This document shows, piece by piece, positions 24,433 to 40,132 of a stretch of DNA of 64,000 nt (positions are counted from its first letter, which is position 1; each line of letters begins with the position of its first letter). The translations under genes were made by a program, and so were the position numbers. Origin of the DNA: Mercurialis annua (Eukaryota > Streptophyta > Magnoliopsida > Malpighiales > Euphorbiaceae); contig NC_065574.1 in assembly GCF_937616625.2 (NCBI RefSeq), forward strand, positions 2,852,001-2,916,000, written 5' to 3'. The notes below the pieces were generated by a model. That model did no database searches. It was not told the DNA's origin and saw nothing but the letters and a program-made list of their open reading frames with translations.

Positions 24433-27420
24433 TAGATAGAGAGAGATTGTGAAATTTGTAATGGAAACCCTCGGATTTTGAAAAACATTGGGGATTTTTT
24501 CGAGATTAGGGTTTTGACTGTGAAATTATAAAATCGGCGCGAAGTTTAAACGAGCTGGTGGCTGACTGTTTGCTGTCCGTTTTGTTTTGGCTAAACGCAT
24601 CTTTGACTTATGAGTTAAATAGCCATTTACCCCCTCAACTTATCAATCTGCAATTTACCTATTCAATAGTCGATAATTTGTTTGAATAATTTGCCCATAA
24701 AATTAATTCGTATATTATTTTTCCATTATTTGCAAATCAATACTTAAGTCCGATAGTTATTATAAAGCTACTTTAAAAGTTATAATTTTTTAATAATTTG
24801 AACCCAAAACACGTTGGTACAGTGTTTTGGGTTCAACTGTGTACTATGATTATTTTATCATATTTATTCATAAAATATAATTTGAATATTTTGATCTGTT
24901 AATTTTATGAATCTGGACAAAAATAAGCAACCTCTAAGTCATACCTCTTTTTATAATTTTTTTTTATAAATTTGTATTTCATAAAAAAATATTTTACACA
25001 ATTTTAATTTAGTTTGGAAAAGTTTAATGGATATAAAATGAGAAATATATGTTCAAAAGTAGATTTAAAATGAGGGTTGAATATATTTATTCCATTTTAC
25101 AAAGTTGACGGATCGAAATGTTTTAAAAATATATATTATATTTTAGAAATATATTTGATAAAACAATTTAAAATTATAGACATAAAAAAGCATTTTACCT
25201 TAAAAAATACAATAACTAATTTTATCAAAACAAAATGCATGAACCTAAAATTAGTTATGCATAAGAAATGAAAAATATATTTTAGATCAAATAAATTATG
25301 ATACAAAATGAAAAGTAATTTATTAACCAAATGTGTCAAAATATGAACCATCAAATGCACCAACCAAACATCTAATAAAACTTAATTGAGATGACAAATT
25401 GCATTCGTAATGAATGTAGATGGTCATGTTTAACTGTTTTAGTTGGGGCACATTACTTTTACTTACAGGCATAAAATGGATTTAGTGATAAATTCAGGAA
25501 ACGCGTGTTCAATTCGGATCAAGTGACGATTAGTCAGAATATGAAAATTTAAAAATGACGTTTTGATAAAATCTCATGAACTTTAATAATTATATATAGA
25601 GTACAAAAAATAGTTTTACCAAAGTCGATTTTTATTTAATCAGCAATGATTTTTTTATTAGTCTAGTATTGAATTTATTTTAATAAATACATATTTTATA
25701 TTTATTGTTTTTTCTTTCACAACAATTATGTTTTCTTTTGTAAAAATGTTAGTATTAATTTTACTATGTTAATAGATATACTGGTGGAGTAAATATCTAA
25801 GTTATTAATAATTAATTTTTTTTTTGATGTTTTCTCATTTAATTCATTTTCAATCAAACTCATTCAAAGATAAATAGTCGATTTATATTTAAAATAATCA
25901 TGAAGCAGATGAATTATCGTTTTGCGCACTTAAAAATCTCTATCAACCCGGCTAAAAATATACATTTAAATATTTATTATTTAACTAAAGTTCTTCTTAT
26001 GTACTTATAGAATGTACTTTTTTTATATTTTTAATTATATTGTATTTTTATTTTTCAATTGATGAAATTTGTATTATTGTAAAAGAAGATCTAAGAATAG
26101 ATTCCCAAAAACATACTATTCATTGATTATTCAAATTTCAATGTTCAATCCTAAATTTATAAGAATTAATTATTTTAACTGAAATTTATAAGAATTATTT
26201 TTGTTTACAATTAACCAATTTGGGTTTATAGATTATAAATATCAATTTTATAAAGAACTATGTTGACATAACTAATGACTTTTTACTATGTAGCTCGTGA
26301 CGTGCTGCATTTTAAATGTACTAATAATTCAAAATTAGATAGTAAATGTGCATGCAAAAGTGAATAAAATTCATGTTCTAATTTTCTTTAGGTAGGCGAG
26401 CTTGACTAATACATGTGAATGAAAGTGTGGCCATTATTAATATAATCACTAAGATCTGATTCAAATTAAATTAATGAATTAAATTTAAAACATGAGACCT
26501 TAGTTCACATGTTGCTACTAGTTTATTTAATTTTAAGTGACTATTCACATTTTGGCTTTCTATTTGACTTTTTTTTTTAAATTAAAAAAAAGTCTCAACT
26601 CGAATTTAAAATTATTACGAGTCTTATTTAATCTTTTATTTCACTTGATTTAAAACTTAAATTATGTTCAATTCAGCAAAAATATTATAATATTCATCTA
26701 TAGCCGGTCTGATTCCGCTATATTTAATACATGAAGTTTTAAAATTACTTTTTTAGTGTATTTTGTCAATGAGCTATTTATTTCTACATGATTTGTTTTT
26801 GTAAATAAAGTAACTATAGAACCATTTAATATATATCCCCATCCATATTAGACCAGCAATACTGTTTAAATATTAAAACATTTTTAAATTCATGTTAGCT
26901 TTCGAACACGTGTCAACTTTTTACTAGTGAATTGGAATGAATTTCTTTTTTGACAGAAAATTGGAATAAAATGTCAATAAGAAAATCTATCAGTTGTGTA
27001 TAAACAATAAATATACTACTTATCATGTGTAGATAAATCATTTTAGAACATCATTTTTGCAATTAATAACAAAATAAAATATTTATAATTGTCAAAAAAA
27101 TAATACTAATTACTAACAGATGGGGCAACTCATTCCAGAACTGTAAATGCTGTCAGCTCAATATAGGTGGAAATTGGAGGGAAAATCAAACAAATTAAAA
27201 GTTATATTTATTATTTTTTAATTCCCTTTATTGCCTATATTTAACAAATTCCAAAAGCAAATCTTCTAATTATAAAACAAAATTTTGTCATTAATTATCT
27301 AAATTTAGATCAATAAAGATAAGATTCACTTATATAAATCAAACTTAATCTGTCTTAAAATTAAAAATCGTGGTTTAAAAACTTAGACACTCAAAACTAA
27401 TTAACTTCTTAATTTTTCTT
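24433..27420. other. Intergenic region between divergent RADA and CHUP1-like genes
   Basis: Three kilobases of AT-rich DNA that should hold both promoters. Apart from a perfect small hairpin at 24798-24836, I see no gene, RNA or bounded element. Confidence 0.5.
24798..24836. repeat. Perfect 15-bp-arm hairpin
   Basis: ttgaacccaaaacac (24798-24812) and its exact reverse complement gtgttttgggttcaa (24822-24836) flank a 9-base loop, about 370 bp upstream of the RADA start codon. Confidence 0.8.
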
Positions 27421-28348
27421 CTTGTTAATTAATTAACTCAGAATCAGAATCAGAATCCATCAGTTTCTTCTTCGAACATCACAATCAACGAGACAAACGA
27501 CAAAATCATATACGCTGCTGTTTTTTTATTATATAATTTTTGAAAATCTAAATTCAAATTATTGAAAAAGATTTTGTTTTAATTTTTTAAAAGATACTAA
27601 AAGCAGCGATCAAGGCACTGTTTGGTTAATTCCCAATTCAGAATCAATGCGTTTGATAAATCTCTCTTTAATTGTAAGTTTTTCGTTTTCTTAATTCTCA
27701 GAAACTAAACTATGAATTGAATTTTTGATTATTTTTGTTGATTTTTATGGCTTAATCTGAGATGGGTTTGATTATTTTTCCTTTTATTATGAGCTTTGTG
27801 GAATCTGGTTTGAACTAGTAAGTGTTTTGTTGGTTTGATTTTTGTTGTTCATTGCATTTGATTATCTATGTTAATTAATTTACAAGCTAGGCAGCACCGA
27901 TACGGAAAACATGATACTTGGACACGGATAAGGGCGAAACGGTGTTATTTTAAGGTTTTCTATGTAAAAAATGATGTTTCGTGTCTGAAAAGTCAAAGTG
28001 TCGACGCGTTTCCGGAAAATGAAGTTTCATGTTCGAAATGTCAAGTGTCTGAAACGGTTCGTAAATGGGATATGTTGATTGAATAAAGTTTCCGACATGT
28101 TTCTGAAACAGGACATGTTGATTGAATGAAGTATTCGTACTACTTAGTGTACAAGTTCAATTTTAATTCAATTGTATATATAGATTTTGTAGTTTGCTCA
28201 CTTGATTTGTTCTGTTTCCTAATTTGATGTTTGACTTGTTATAACATTTCTGTTCTTGGCCTTATAGATGGAAGAGGAGGACGAAGAGGACCTATAATCT
28301 AGTATTCTTTTTCTGTAATTTAAATACAATCAGTAGTCTTGATTGGAC
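27421..28348 (+). promoter_or_regulatory. Promoter / intron-containing 5' leader of the CHUP1-like gene
   Basis: A purine/pyrimidine-patterned stretch (repeated cagaat, then ttcttcttcgaac) near 27440-27480 looks like transcribed leader. A possible leader intron runs from gtaag at about 27675 to an AG at 28267, directly before a short upstream ATG. These boundaries are inferred from splice consensus only. Confidence 0.4.
28268..28297 (+). promoter_or_regulatory. Acidic 9-codon upstream ORF
   Basis: ATG to TAA encodes MEEEDEEDL, 51 bases upstream of the main ATG and directly after a likely splice acceptor (cttatag). If present in the mRNA it could lower translation of the main frame. The strongly acidic composition may be chance. 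Confidence 0.4.
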
Positions 28349-30681
28349 ATGGTGAAAGAAAAGATTGATATCAGGCCAGTTCTACTCAAATTTGGATTGG
28401 TTTTAGCTCTTTCATTTGCTGGATTTCTTTATTCTCGATCGAAAAACCGAAGAGTCAAATCTTCTAAGGCTCCTCGCCCCCTACGGCCTTCAGGTCTGTG
28501 CACATGTTTGGCTGATTTTCCGGTCAGTTCTGATCCGGGTTCATATTTGTGTCCTCATGTTTAATTGTTGTGTTTTTACAGGTCATGTTGTTGAGGATAA
28601 TGGAACAGCTGAAATGAAGAAAACGCCCAGTCCGAGGAGCAATCCGTTCATTTCTGTCGACAAACATGTAAGTTCATCTCATAATTTTGCTATACTTGCA
28701 GGAGTTGTTCTATAATTATGTTTAATGATTTTACTATGAGCTAATCTGATTAGTTATGTGGTATGACATGTTTCTGCTTTATGTCTGTTACACAAGAAAC
28801 AATATTATCTTACATGCTGATGTCTGTCACCAGAAATAGTGATGATTATGGAAATTAATCTGTATGAGAATTGGTAAACTTGGTTGAATTCCGCTTTCTG
28901 GATTTTACTTAAATGCATTTTTTTAACTCCGTCTAGCAGGAAGATGCATCCGCTCCGAAAGTTGCTGCTGATATGGTTGTACTTGCACCAAGCGGTAGGT
29001 ACAATGGAGATAAAGATGGGTACCTCTTGCCCGAATTTAATGACCTCGTAAATGAATTTGATGTAAATTCGACAAGTGCTGGGATATCTCCAAAAAAGGA
29101 TGTAGAATCACCAAGATCAGACACGGGAACTCCACGAGCTGCTAGGAACATGGAAAAGAATGATCACGATCAAGAGATTAGACATCTTAAGACCCTGGTT
29201 AGAATGCTTCGAGAAAGGGAAAAGAATCTAGAGTTCCAACTGCTCGAGTTTTATGGCCTTAAAGAGCAAGAAACTGCTATGATGGAGCTACAAAACCGTT
29301 TGAAAATAAGCAATATGGAAATTAAGCTTTTCACTCTCAAGATTGAGTCTCTGCAGGCAGATAATCAAAGACTGCAGGCACAAGTCACTGATCATGCAAA
29401 AATCGTTGCTGAGCTTGACGCTGCAAGATCGAAAATTAAACTGCTGAAGAAAAGGCTAAAGTCTGAAACTGAGCAGAATAAGGAACACATCATATCCCTT
29501 CGAAAAAGAGTTGGTCGGTTGCAAGAAGAAGAACACAAGGCTGCAACAAATGATTCTGATATTAAACTGAAGCTGCAAAAGTTGGGGGATTTGGAGGCTG
29601 AAACAGAAGACTTAAGGAAGTCTAATCTTAGACTGAACTCAGAAAACTCTGAATTGGCTCGTCAGTTAGATTCCGCCAAAATCCTTGCGAATTCTGTTCT
29701 TGAAGATCCAGAGGTAATCTTTTTGTTCATGACTTCATCTTTTTCTTTACATATGTTATCCTTCGACTTATATTTAGGTTCATCCTTCTTTGGCAGACAG
29801 AAGCACTAAGAGAACTTAACGACAAGTTGAAACATGAAAATGAGAACTTGACAAGGGATGTTGAGCAACTCCGAGCAGACCGATGTAATGATTGCGAGGA
29901 ATTAGTCTATCTTAGATGGATAAATGCATGCTTGAGATTTGAATTGCGCAATTTTCAGCCTGCACATGGTAAAACAGTAGCCAGAGATTTAAGCAAATCT
30001 CTCAGTCCCAAGTCGGAGGAAATAGCAAAGCAGCTAATACTCGAATATGCAAATACCGAAGAGACGGGGGCTAATGGTATTAACATTATGGATTTTGAGT
30101 CCGACCAGTGGTCATCCTCACATTCGTCCGACGTGATAGACTCAGGCGACTTTGATGATTCTGCAGGCTCACCGAAAACCAGCACCTCCAGAAAAATCAA
30201 CTTCTTCAACAAGCTAAGAAAACTAATTCGGGGAAAAGACATTCATCATCATCAGAACCACGGATCAGTTGACAAATCTGTCGAAGCAGAAGACTCCGAT
30301 TCTCCGTATGGAAGTTCAAGTATATCAACAACAACTGATGCTGCAAGTGATCGTCATTTGAACAGACTACATAGCGTATCTCTGGATTTATCTAGACGGT
30401 CTGCATACATCAAGAATCCGAAAATGGATGAAATGAAGGAAATGGGAATTGGTCGACGAAATAGTGACGTTGGGCCGAAAAGGTTTTTGTCAGGCAGGTA
30501 TACTACTCGTCATTTGTCACCGGAAAATCAACCCGAGCAAGGCTCGTTCTCGACGGAGCGATCAGAATTATTGAAATTTGCAGAAGTTCTGAAGGACTCA
30601 GACAGTATAACAAGAGCATCTCATAAAAAATCAGCATCAGTTGGTTCATTTGGGAGTTTTCATCGAACAACTTCACACTAG
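28349..30681 (+). CDS. CHUP1/AR791-like coiled-coil membrane protein
   Basis: Four coding exons (28349-28493, 28582-28667, 28940-29713, 29797-30681) join in phase to 629 aa. Residues about 10-25 are a single hydrophobic anchor (LLKFGLVLALSFAGFLYSR) followed by basic residues. A long coiled coil runs from about residue 155 to 360. The family signature YLRWINACLRFELRN follows, then the segment KSLSPKSEEIAKQLILEYA shared with CHUP1. CHUP1 anchors chloroplasts to actin at the outer envelope. This protein lacks the proline-rich and large C-terminal domains of CHUP1 and instead resembles the shorter actin-binding AR791-type paralogues. I used the ATG at 28349; an earlier in-frame TTG is not a plant start. 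The end of exon 3 and all of exon 4 have a diverged duplicate at 35.1-35.7 kb fused to the NLR. Confidence 0.88.
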
Positions 30682-31690
30682 TTTATGTATACTCTCATAA
30701 GCCTATAGTAAAACAGTAAAGTAATCACTGTAAATGCATCATACACCTTACGAATTAACTTAACAAAGATTAGGAATCGGTCATTAAAAATATTTTTGCT
30801 GCCACCTTTGTCTGTTATACAAGAAATATAATGTTTGTACACTTGAGAATGAGATTAGTGACTAAATGGTAATGTCATGTTCAATTCCAATTAGAATTTT
30901 TCCAATTGAACTCCAATTTTTTCTCAAAAATGTAGAGTCTCTTTGGTTCAAATGAATTTTATAATTTTTATGAAATTCAATTGAATCTCTACAAAATATG
31001 TGTTTAGTTCAAATGAATTTTCACAATTTAAATTTACATTTATACTCTAAAAATAAAATATTCAATTTATTACATTTCATTTAAAATTAATTTCATATTT
31101 AAAATTTGGAATATTAAATACACAAATTTATTTAGAAATGAAATGATTTTTACACTATGATTGAACTAAACCTTAATTTTATTAGGAAACATTGCATTGT
31201 ATACGAATTTTTTATTAAAAACATTTTGTTTTAATGACAAAAAGATTTATTTAACTTATTTTTTGGTTGTAAAAGTTCATTTTAAAAAAATCAACCGAAA
31301 ATCTTCCACAAAATTACTAGTTATCTACCGAAATCATATTTCTATATAAAAAAAGTGAAAAAATAGCGTATTTTTCTAAAAAAGATAAATCGAGCGTATT
31401 TTTGCAAACAGTCTGATGAAAATAGCCCTTTTTATAAGAAGCCCAATCTTTCATACACACGGGATCTATATATCACATGTGCTCGATAATTAACAGATAT
31501 TGTTAATCTTATATTAAGAATTTAATAGGTGGGATCAATTATTAAGGGAATATTTGCATCTAGAAAATCAATAAGGTCCTTTTTGATATACTATGGAAAC
31601 ATTAAGGACATATTTATATCTTTCTCCAACACTTAATAGGTGTTCTATTAAATGATTAAATTAGTTCCTGACAAAAAAAAAAAAAAAAAC
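30682..31690. other. AT-rich spacer, no gene seen
   Basis: 3' flank of the CHUP1-like gene followed by AT-rich DNA ending in a long A-run at about 31671-31690. No repeat boundary was identified. Confidence 0.5.
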
Positions 31691-31722
31691 AATGGCGGGA
31701 GAAGACGAGAAAAAAATGTCTT

Positions 31723-31873
31723 ATGATCGGAGAGGAGGTGGCAAAGAAAGAACTGACCACCGGAGAAGCGGTCGGAATGAAACCGTTAGAGAACAAAATC
31801 GACGGCTGGAAATCGGCGGCGATCGCGTATTCCGTCTCCGTTTATCCTCAGCTACTGATTGTCGTCGCTATAG
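31723..31873 (+). pseudogene. Exon-like fragment of unknown gene
   Basis: A GC-richer 150-bp stretch opens with ATG, reads MIGEEVAKKELTTGEAV... and ends with a hydrophobic stretch (YPQLLIVVAIG) exactly at a good donor (ATAG|gtaag). No following exon is recognisable before the NLR start at 32230. Another frame is also open, so the coding frame is not certain. I do not recognise the protein. It could be the first exon of a lost gene or a captured gene piece. Confidence 0.3.
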
Positions 31874-32229
31874 GTAAGAATTTAAAATGAATACAGTAGT
31901 TTAATAACCTAATTTGAAATGCAATAAAGTACATTATCTCTAATAATGATAACCTAATTTGAAAAATTAGTTATAATTTTATTCAATTTATGCATAATTG
32001 ATTCATTTACAATTAGTTTAATAAACTTCTTTGGATTCCTTCGTCCGTTCCATTAAAAAAATACAATTAGTTTAATAAATTTATATGTAGGTCCAGCTCA
32101 TAGGCATTCATTTCAGTTGACTAACGTGCATATTTAACAATTATTTAAAATTTCAAATCTCAAATGCTATGCCCATTCCGAAAATTGAATTATATTTTCT
32201 TCAATTCTATAGTTTACCATTCTTTCAAA

Positions 32230-35200
32230 ATGGCTGATGCTCTGATTTCCTTTGTGATAGAGCAAGTGGGCTCAATCATTATCCGTGAGGTGGAGCAAGA
32301 AGTGAAGCTTGTTGTTGGTGTGAAGAAAGAACTCGAAAAGCTCAAGAGCAATCTCATGGCGATCCGTGGTGTTCTTGCTGATGCAGAAGAAAGGCAGCTC
32401 AAGGAAATCGCTGTCAAACAGTGGTTAGACAAGCTCAATGCGGTTTCCTACGACATGGATGATGTGCTCGACGAGTGGAGCACCGCGATTTTTAAATCGC
32501 AAGTTGAAGGAGAAGATCATAATTCTGCATCGAATCCTAATAGTAAGAGAAATGTACTCTCCCTTATTAAATCGTCTTGCTTTTGTTTTAAGGAAGTCGG
32601 CCTCCGTCATGACATTGCTCATAGAATTAAGGAATTGAATGAAACTTTGAATGATATTAAAGTTCAAAAAGATATGTTTGGGTTTGATATTGGAAAGGGC
32701 ACCACCAAAAAATCTGAAACCCTAATAACCACCTCTCTTATCAATATAACAGAGGTGCAGAGTAGAGAGCAGGAAAAAAACCAGATCGTTAACTTGTTAT
32801 TGAGTGAGAGTAGTCAAAGTGCTTCACTAGACATTGTCGCTATGGTGGGGATGGGAGGAATTGGGAAGACGACTCTTGCCCAGTTAGCTTTCAACCATCA
32901 TCAAGTGATATCTTGTTTTAATGTGAGAATGTGGGTGTGTGTTTCACGCCCATTTGATTCACTGAGGATTTCCAAGGCAATCCTTGAATCTCTTTTTGGG
33001 GACGCCCATAGATTTGGTGAACTTGAAACTGTGGTCAACCGAATTGAACAAACTATTAGGGGAAAGAAATTTTTGCTTGTATTGGATGATATGTGGGATG
33101 ATGGTCCTGAGAAGTGGATGCAACTAAAACATTGTTTGCTAGGTGGCTTACCAGGAAGTAAAATTCTGGTGACTACACGTAGTGAGAGTGTTGCAAGGAA
33201 CATGGGATGCGCAAGAAACGGCCTAATTCAACTAGGAAAATTACCTCTACAAGAATGCTGGTCCATATTTAGCCAGATTGCATTCTTTGACAGAGATACT
33301 GAAGAGCGTGAACAACTAGAAATTATTGGCAAGGAAATAGTTGAGAAGTGTGATGGTTTGCCTCTTGCTGCGAAGGCTCTAGGAAGTCTTTTGCGTTTGA
33401 AAAGTTCAGCACAGGATTGGAGGGATGTGTTGAATAGTAAGCTATGGGAAATACCAGGGATATGGGAAGCTAATAGTGGCTTGGCCTCCTTATGGTTGAG
33501 CTACTATGATTTGCCTTTAGAATTGAGGCATTGTTTCTCATATTGTGCTATCTTTCCTAAGAGTTACAAGATAGATAAAAATAACTTAATTGATATGTGG
33601 ATGGCTCAAGGTTATCTCGGAGCAACTTCAACCAAAAAGAACGCAAAGAGATGTGGGGAAGAGAACTTTCAAGATTTAATTAGACGTTGTTTCTTTCAAG
33701 ATTTGGAAAAAAATGGGTTTGGAGTAAACAAGTGCAGAATGCATGACATATTGCATGATTTTTCCATGTACCTTACAAAGAATGAGCTTTTTAGCATGGA
33801 AGTTGAGAATTCTGACGAGAAAATAGAGCAGTCTCTATCTAGAGAAGCACGGCACTTGAGGATAGTGCTTGGGAAAGAAAGTTCATTTCCAAGCTCTATC
33901 TCCACAATGAAAAATCTGCGAACGCTTTGGATTCAGTCTCATGGTACAAAGCATATTGGTGCAACTCTATCTAATGTGTTTGACAAGTGCATTGGTTTGA
34001 GATCATTGATCCTGCGGAGTTGCGACGTTTCAGAGATCCCATCCTCCATAAACAATTTAATACACTTGAGGCAGCTTGACTTGTCTAGTAATCATAGATT
34101 GAGAAGGTTGCCTGAAAATGTATGTGAATTATACAATCTGCAAACACTGGATGTTGGTGACTGTAAATTTGTGAAATTGCCCGAGAGAGTAGAAAATTTA
34201 GTCAACTTGAGGCAATTATACAACTTCGGCACGAAATTTTTGCCGAAGGCAGTTGGGAGATTAACTAATCTGACAACTTTGACAGAGTTCATAATCAGTA
34301 ATGATACTGAAACTGCATGTTCTCTCAGAGATCTCAACAACTTGAACCAGCTTCAGGGAGAGCTTGTTATAAGAGGATTGGGCAATGTGAGAAGTGTGAG
34401 TGAAGCTAAGGAAGCCCAACTCATAAAAAAGACTCAAATTATTGGTTTAGATTTATTTTTTAATGGAGAGGAAACAGAATGCAGAGAAAAAATGGATGAA
34501 GAAATAATAGAAGCCATAAAGCCTTGTCCAAATGTGGAAAAATTACGTATAGTCGACTACAGAGGAACCACACTAGTCCCCAGTTGGTTGTTTTTACTGA
34601 ATAATCTGAGGGAATTGTCTTTGAAATGCAGTAACTATGAGCATTTGCCTCCTCTGTGGAAATTGCCATCCCTTGAGTCACTTTGTCTGGATGAGATGAC
34701 AGGTATTAAAAGATTGGGTTCCGACTTTGTTGGAATTTCAGCAGCCGATCATGTTCGGAGTCAGATTTCTTCATCCACATATGCAAATGTTGCTTTCCGC
34801 AAGTTGAGTCATCTGAGTTTTTATTGGATATGGAATTGGGAAGATTGGGAAAGTGCGGAGATGAGCAATTTGGATGTTGATATCACAGTAATGCCCTGTC
34901 TTCGCAATTTGACGGTAATGTACTGCCCAGAGTTAAAGGCTTTACCAGATTACCTTCTCCGTTTGAAAACATTAGAAGAAGTTAAGATCCATGAGTGCCC
35001 TATTATCCATGAAGATTACAAACAGCAGAAGTATAGTGCTGAAAAGTGGCAAAATCCTAACATCCGCATAAGCTGCTTGTCCGTCTCCAATGCGGAACGT
35101 AACACATTCCTTGCAAACGCTGTTCTTGAAGATCCAGGGGTAAATTTCTTGTTTATGAAAGTTACATGTCCACTTTATGTGTATGTTTGTTATCCTTGCA

Positions 35201-35722
35201 CCTAAATTTTAGGTTCCTCTTTTGTTTTTGTTTTTCTGGTTGCAGACAGGAGCACCAAGAGAACTCGACAACAAGTTCAAACATAAAAATGACGAATTGG
35301 CCAAGGAAGTTGAGCGACTCCAAGCAGATAGATATACCGAGGCTGAAGAATTAAAGTATTTACGATGGATAAATGCATGCTTGCGGCATGAATTACGTAA
35401 TGTACAGCTACCACCGGTCGTCAAAGGTGGAAGCGAATCCATGAGTCCTCAGTCTAAGGAGAAAGCAAAGCAGCTAATTCTTGAATATGCCGATGGTGAA
35501 GTTATGAATAACTCTGACTGGGATGATTCTGATGGTTCGTCTACAAACAGCAACCCCACCAAAATGAACGCTTGGTCAACAAACAGAAACCCCAACAGAG
35601 AGAAATTTTTGGGCAAGCTCAAGAGACTTGTTGAGAAAAAAGATATGGATCATCATAATGATGTACCATCAGGGAGCAAATCTGAAGCAGCAGAGGATTC
35701 TGATTCTCCACGTGGCGTTTAA
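32230..35722 (+). CDS. CC-NBS-LRR immune receptor, fused in frame to CHUP1-like exon
   Basis: Exon 1 (32230-35139, 970 codons) starts MADALISFV, a typical CNL start; an upstream in-frame ATG at 32164 adds an untypical 22 residues. Order: coiled-coil (1-150, with an EDVID-like DMDDVLDEW at about 74-82), P-loop GMGGIGKTT (207-215), kinase-2 LLVLDDMW (about 282-289), GSKILVTTR, GLPLAAKAL (about 375), CFSYCAIFPK, MHD (about 504), then leucine-rich repeats (about 560-950). All nucleotide-binding motifs are intact. The frame has no stop after the LRR. It continues through ILANSVLEDP-like sequence (FLANAVLEDPG) copied from the CHUP1-like gene, to a donor GGG|gtaaat at 35140. Splicing to the acceptor before 35246 gives exon 2 (35246-35722), in phase, ending at TAA: 1128 aa in total. 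If unspliced, the frame stops at 35205. Recognition target unknown. Confidence 0.85.
35246..35722 (+). other. Duplicated CHUP1-like terminal exon (C-terminal domain of the NLR fusion)
   Basis: Encodes TGAPRELDNKFKHKNDELAK..., KYLRWINACLRHELRN and SPQSKEKAKQLILEYADGE, collinear with the parent's exon 4 (TEALRELNDKLKHENENLTR..., YLRWINACLRFELRN, SPKSEEIAKQLILEYANTE). It ends 158 codons in, near DSDSPRGV, so the parent's last ~120 residues are missing. The preceding intron is also homologous to the parental one, so this is a genomic duplication rather than a retrocopy. The frame is fully open, which argues for constraint or a recent origin. Confidence 0.85.
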
Positions 35723-35864
35723 ACCTGAGTATAAACAGAAGATTCAAGGTAACAAAACTTGACCAAAGCAAATGGTTATGCTTTTTTGTTTTTGCTTTCA
35801 GGTCTATAAACACTGCTCTATACTAAATTATATTTAAGAACCTGACAATCATTCTTTTTCAGGC

Positions 35865-36075
35865 AAATGTCTCAGTCCCGAGTCTGAGGAGAAAGCAAAT
35901 GCCGACATTGAAGAGATGGAAGATTCTGATGATTCACCAACAAACAAACAGCAGCAACGCCACCAAAAATATTCCGGCAAGCTAAGGAGATTCTGATTCT
36001 GAAGCTGTAGATGATTCATATTCTGATTCTCCATGTGGAAGTTAAATCCGAGTATTAACAGAAGATTCAAGGATT
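35865..36075 (+). repeat. Second, shortened copy of the CHUP1-like 3' segment
   Basis: Starts after an acceptor-like ctttttcag and reads KCLSPESEEKANAD..., EDSDDSPTNK, GKLRRF and stop. It then continues with DNA matching the 3' end and UTR of the copy just upstream (tctgattctccatgtgg, acagaagattcaagg occur in both). It is an internally deleted tandem duplicate and could serve as an alternative last exon, but only with a truncated product. Confidence 0.75.
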
Positions 36076-39675
<3,600 letters not shown>

Positions 39676-40132
39676 ACAGGGCCATTTCCAGTTTCTAACA
39701 TGCTTACACTAGTTCCTGTTAAATCTAGATGTTTTTGCTCTAATGACCTGACTTAAGAACTTGTGCAGAAAAACAATCTTAGCTGTAGCATTTCTTTTCA
39801 ATAGAAATCACTGTAAGCCCCTACAAGAATATAACAGAGCTGTTTTTTCATATCAGAAATGTGAATTTTATGCTTTCCACGCTGCAATTTTGTTTCTGCT
39901 CTTGTATCTTTTACGGAATTCGCTAACTCTGATACTATTGCGGTGAATGCTAATGAGAGAAAAGAAAGCACATGAATTCTTTTTTTCCAATACATTTGAC
40001 ATTGAAGTTTAACATTAAATTGTTCACAGAATTATAAATGAAACAAAGATAGAAAGAAATAAGCTGAAAATTCAAGAGAATAGTAACACATTTCTGAAAA
40101 CCATAAAAAAGTAGCACATTTCAATTTTATGG
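39676..40132. other. Convergent 3' flanks (PABP-like and GDSL gene)
   Basis: Presumed 3' UTRs and terminator region of two converging genes; no further gene seen. Confidence 0.5.

Noticed and set aside
27868..28086. 72-codon open frame upstream of the CHUP1-like gene
   Set aside because: It lies inside the probable leader intron and reads as diverged repeats (acatgttgattgaat occurs twice), not as protein.
35222..35722. Independent small gene starting at the ATG-like codon near 35222
   Set aside because: The start would fall inside the intron just before the acceptor; the exon is better explained as the spliced continuation of the NLR.
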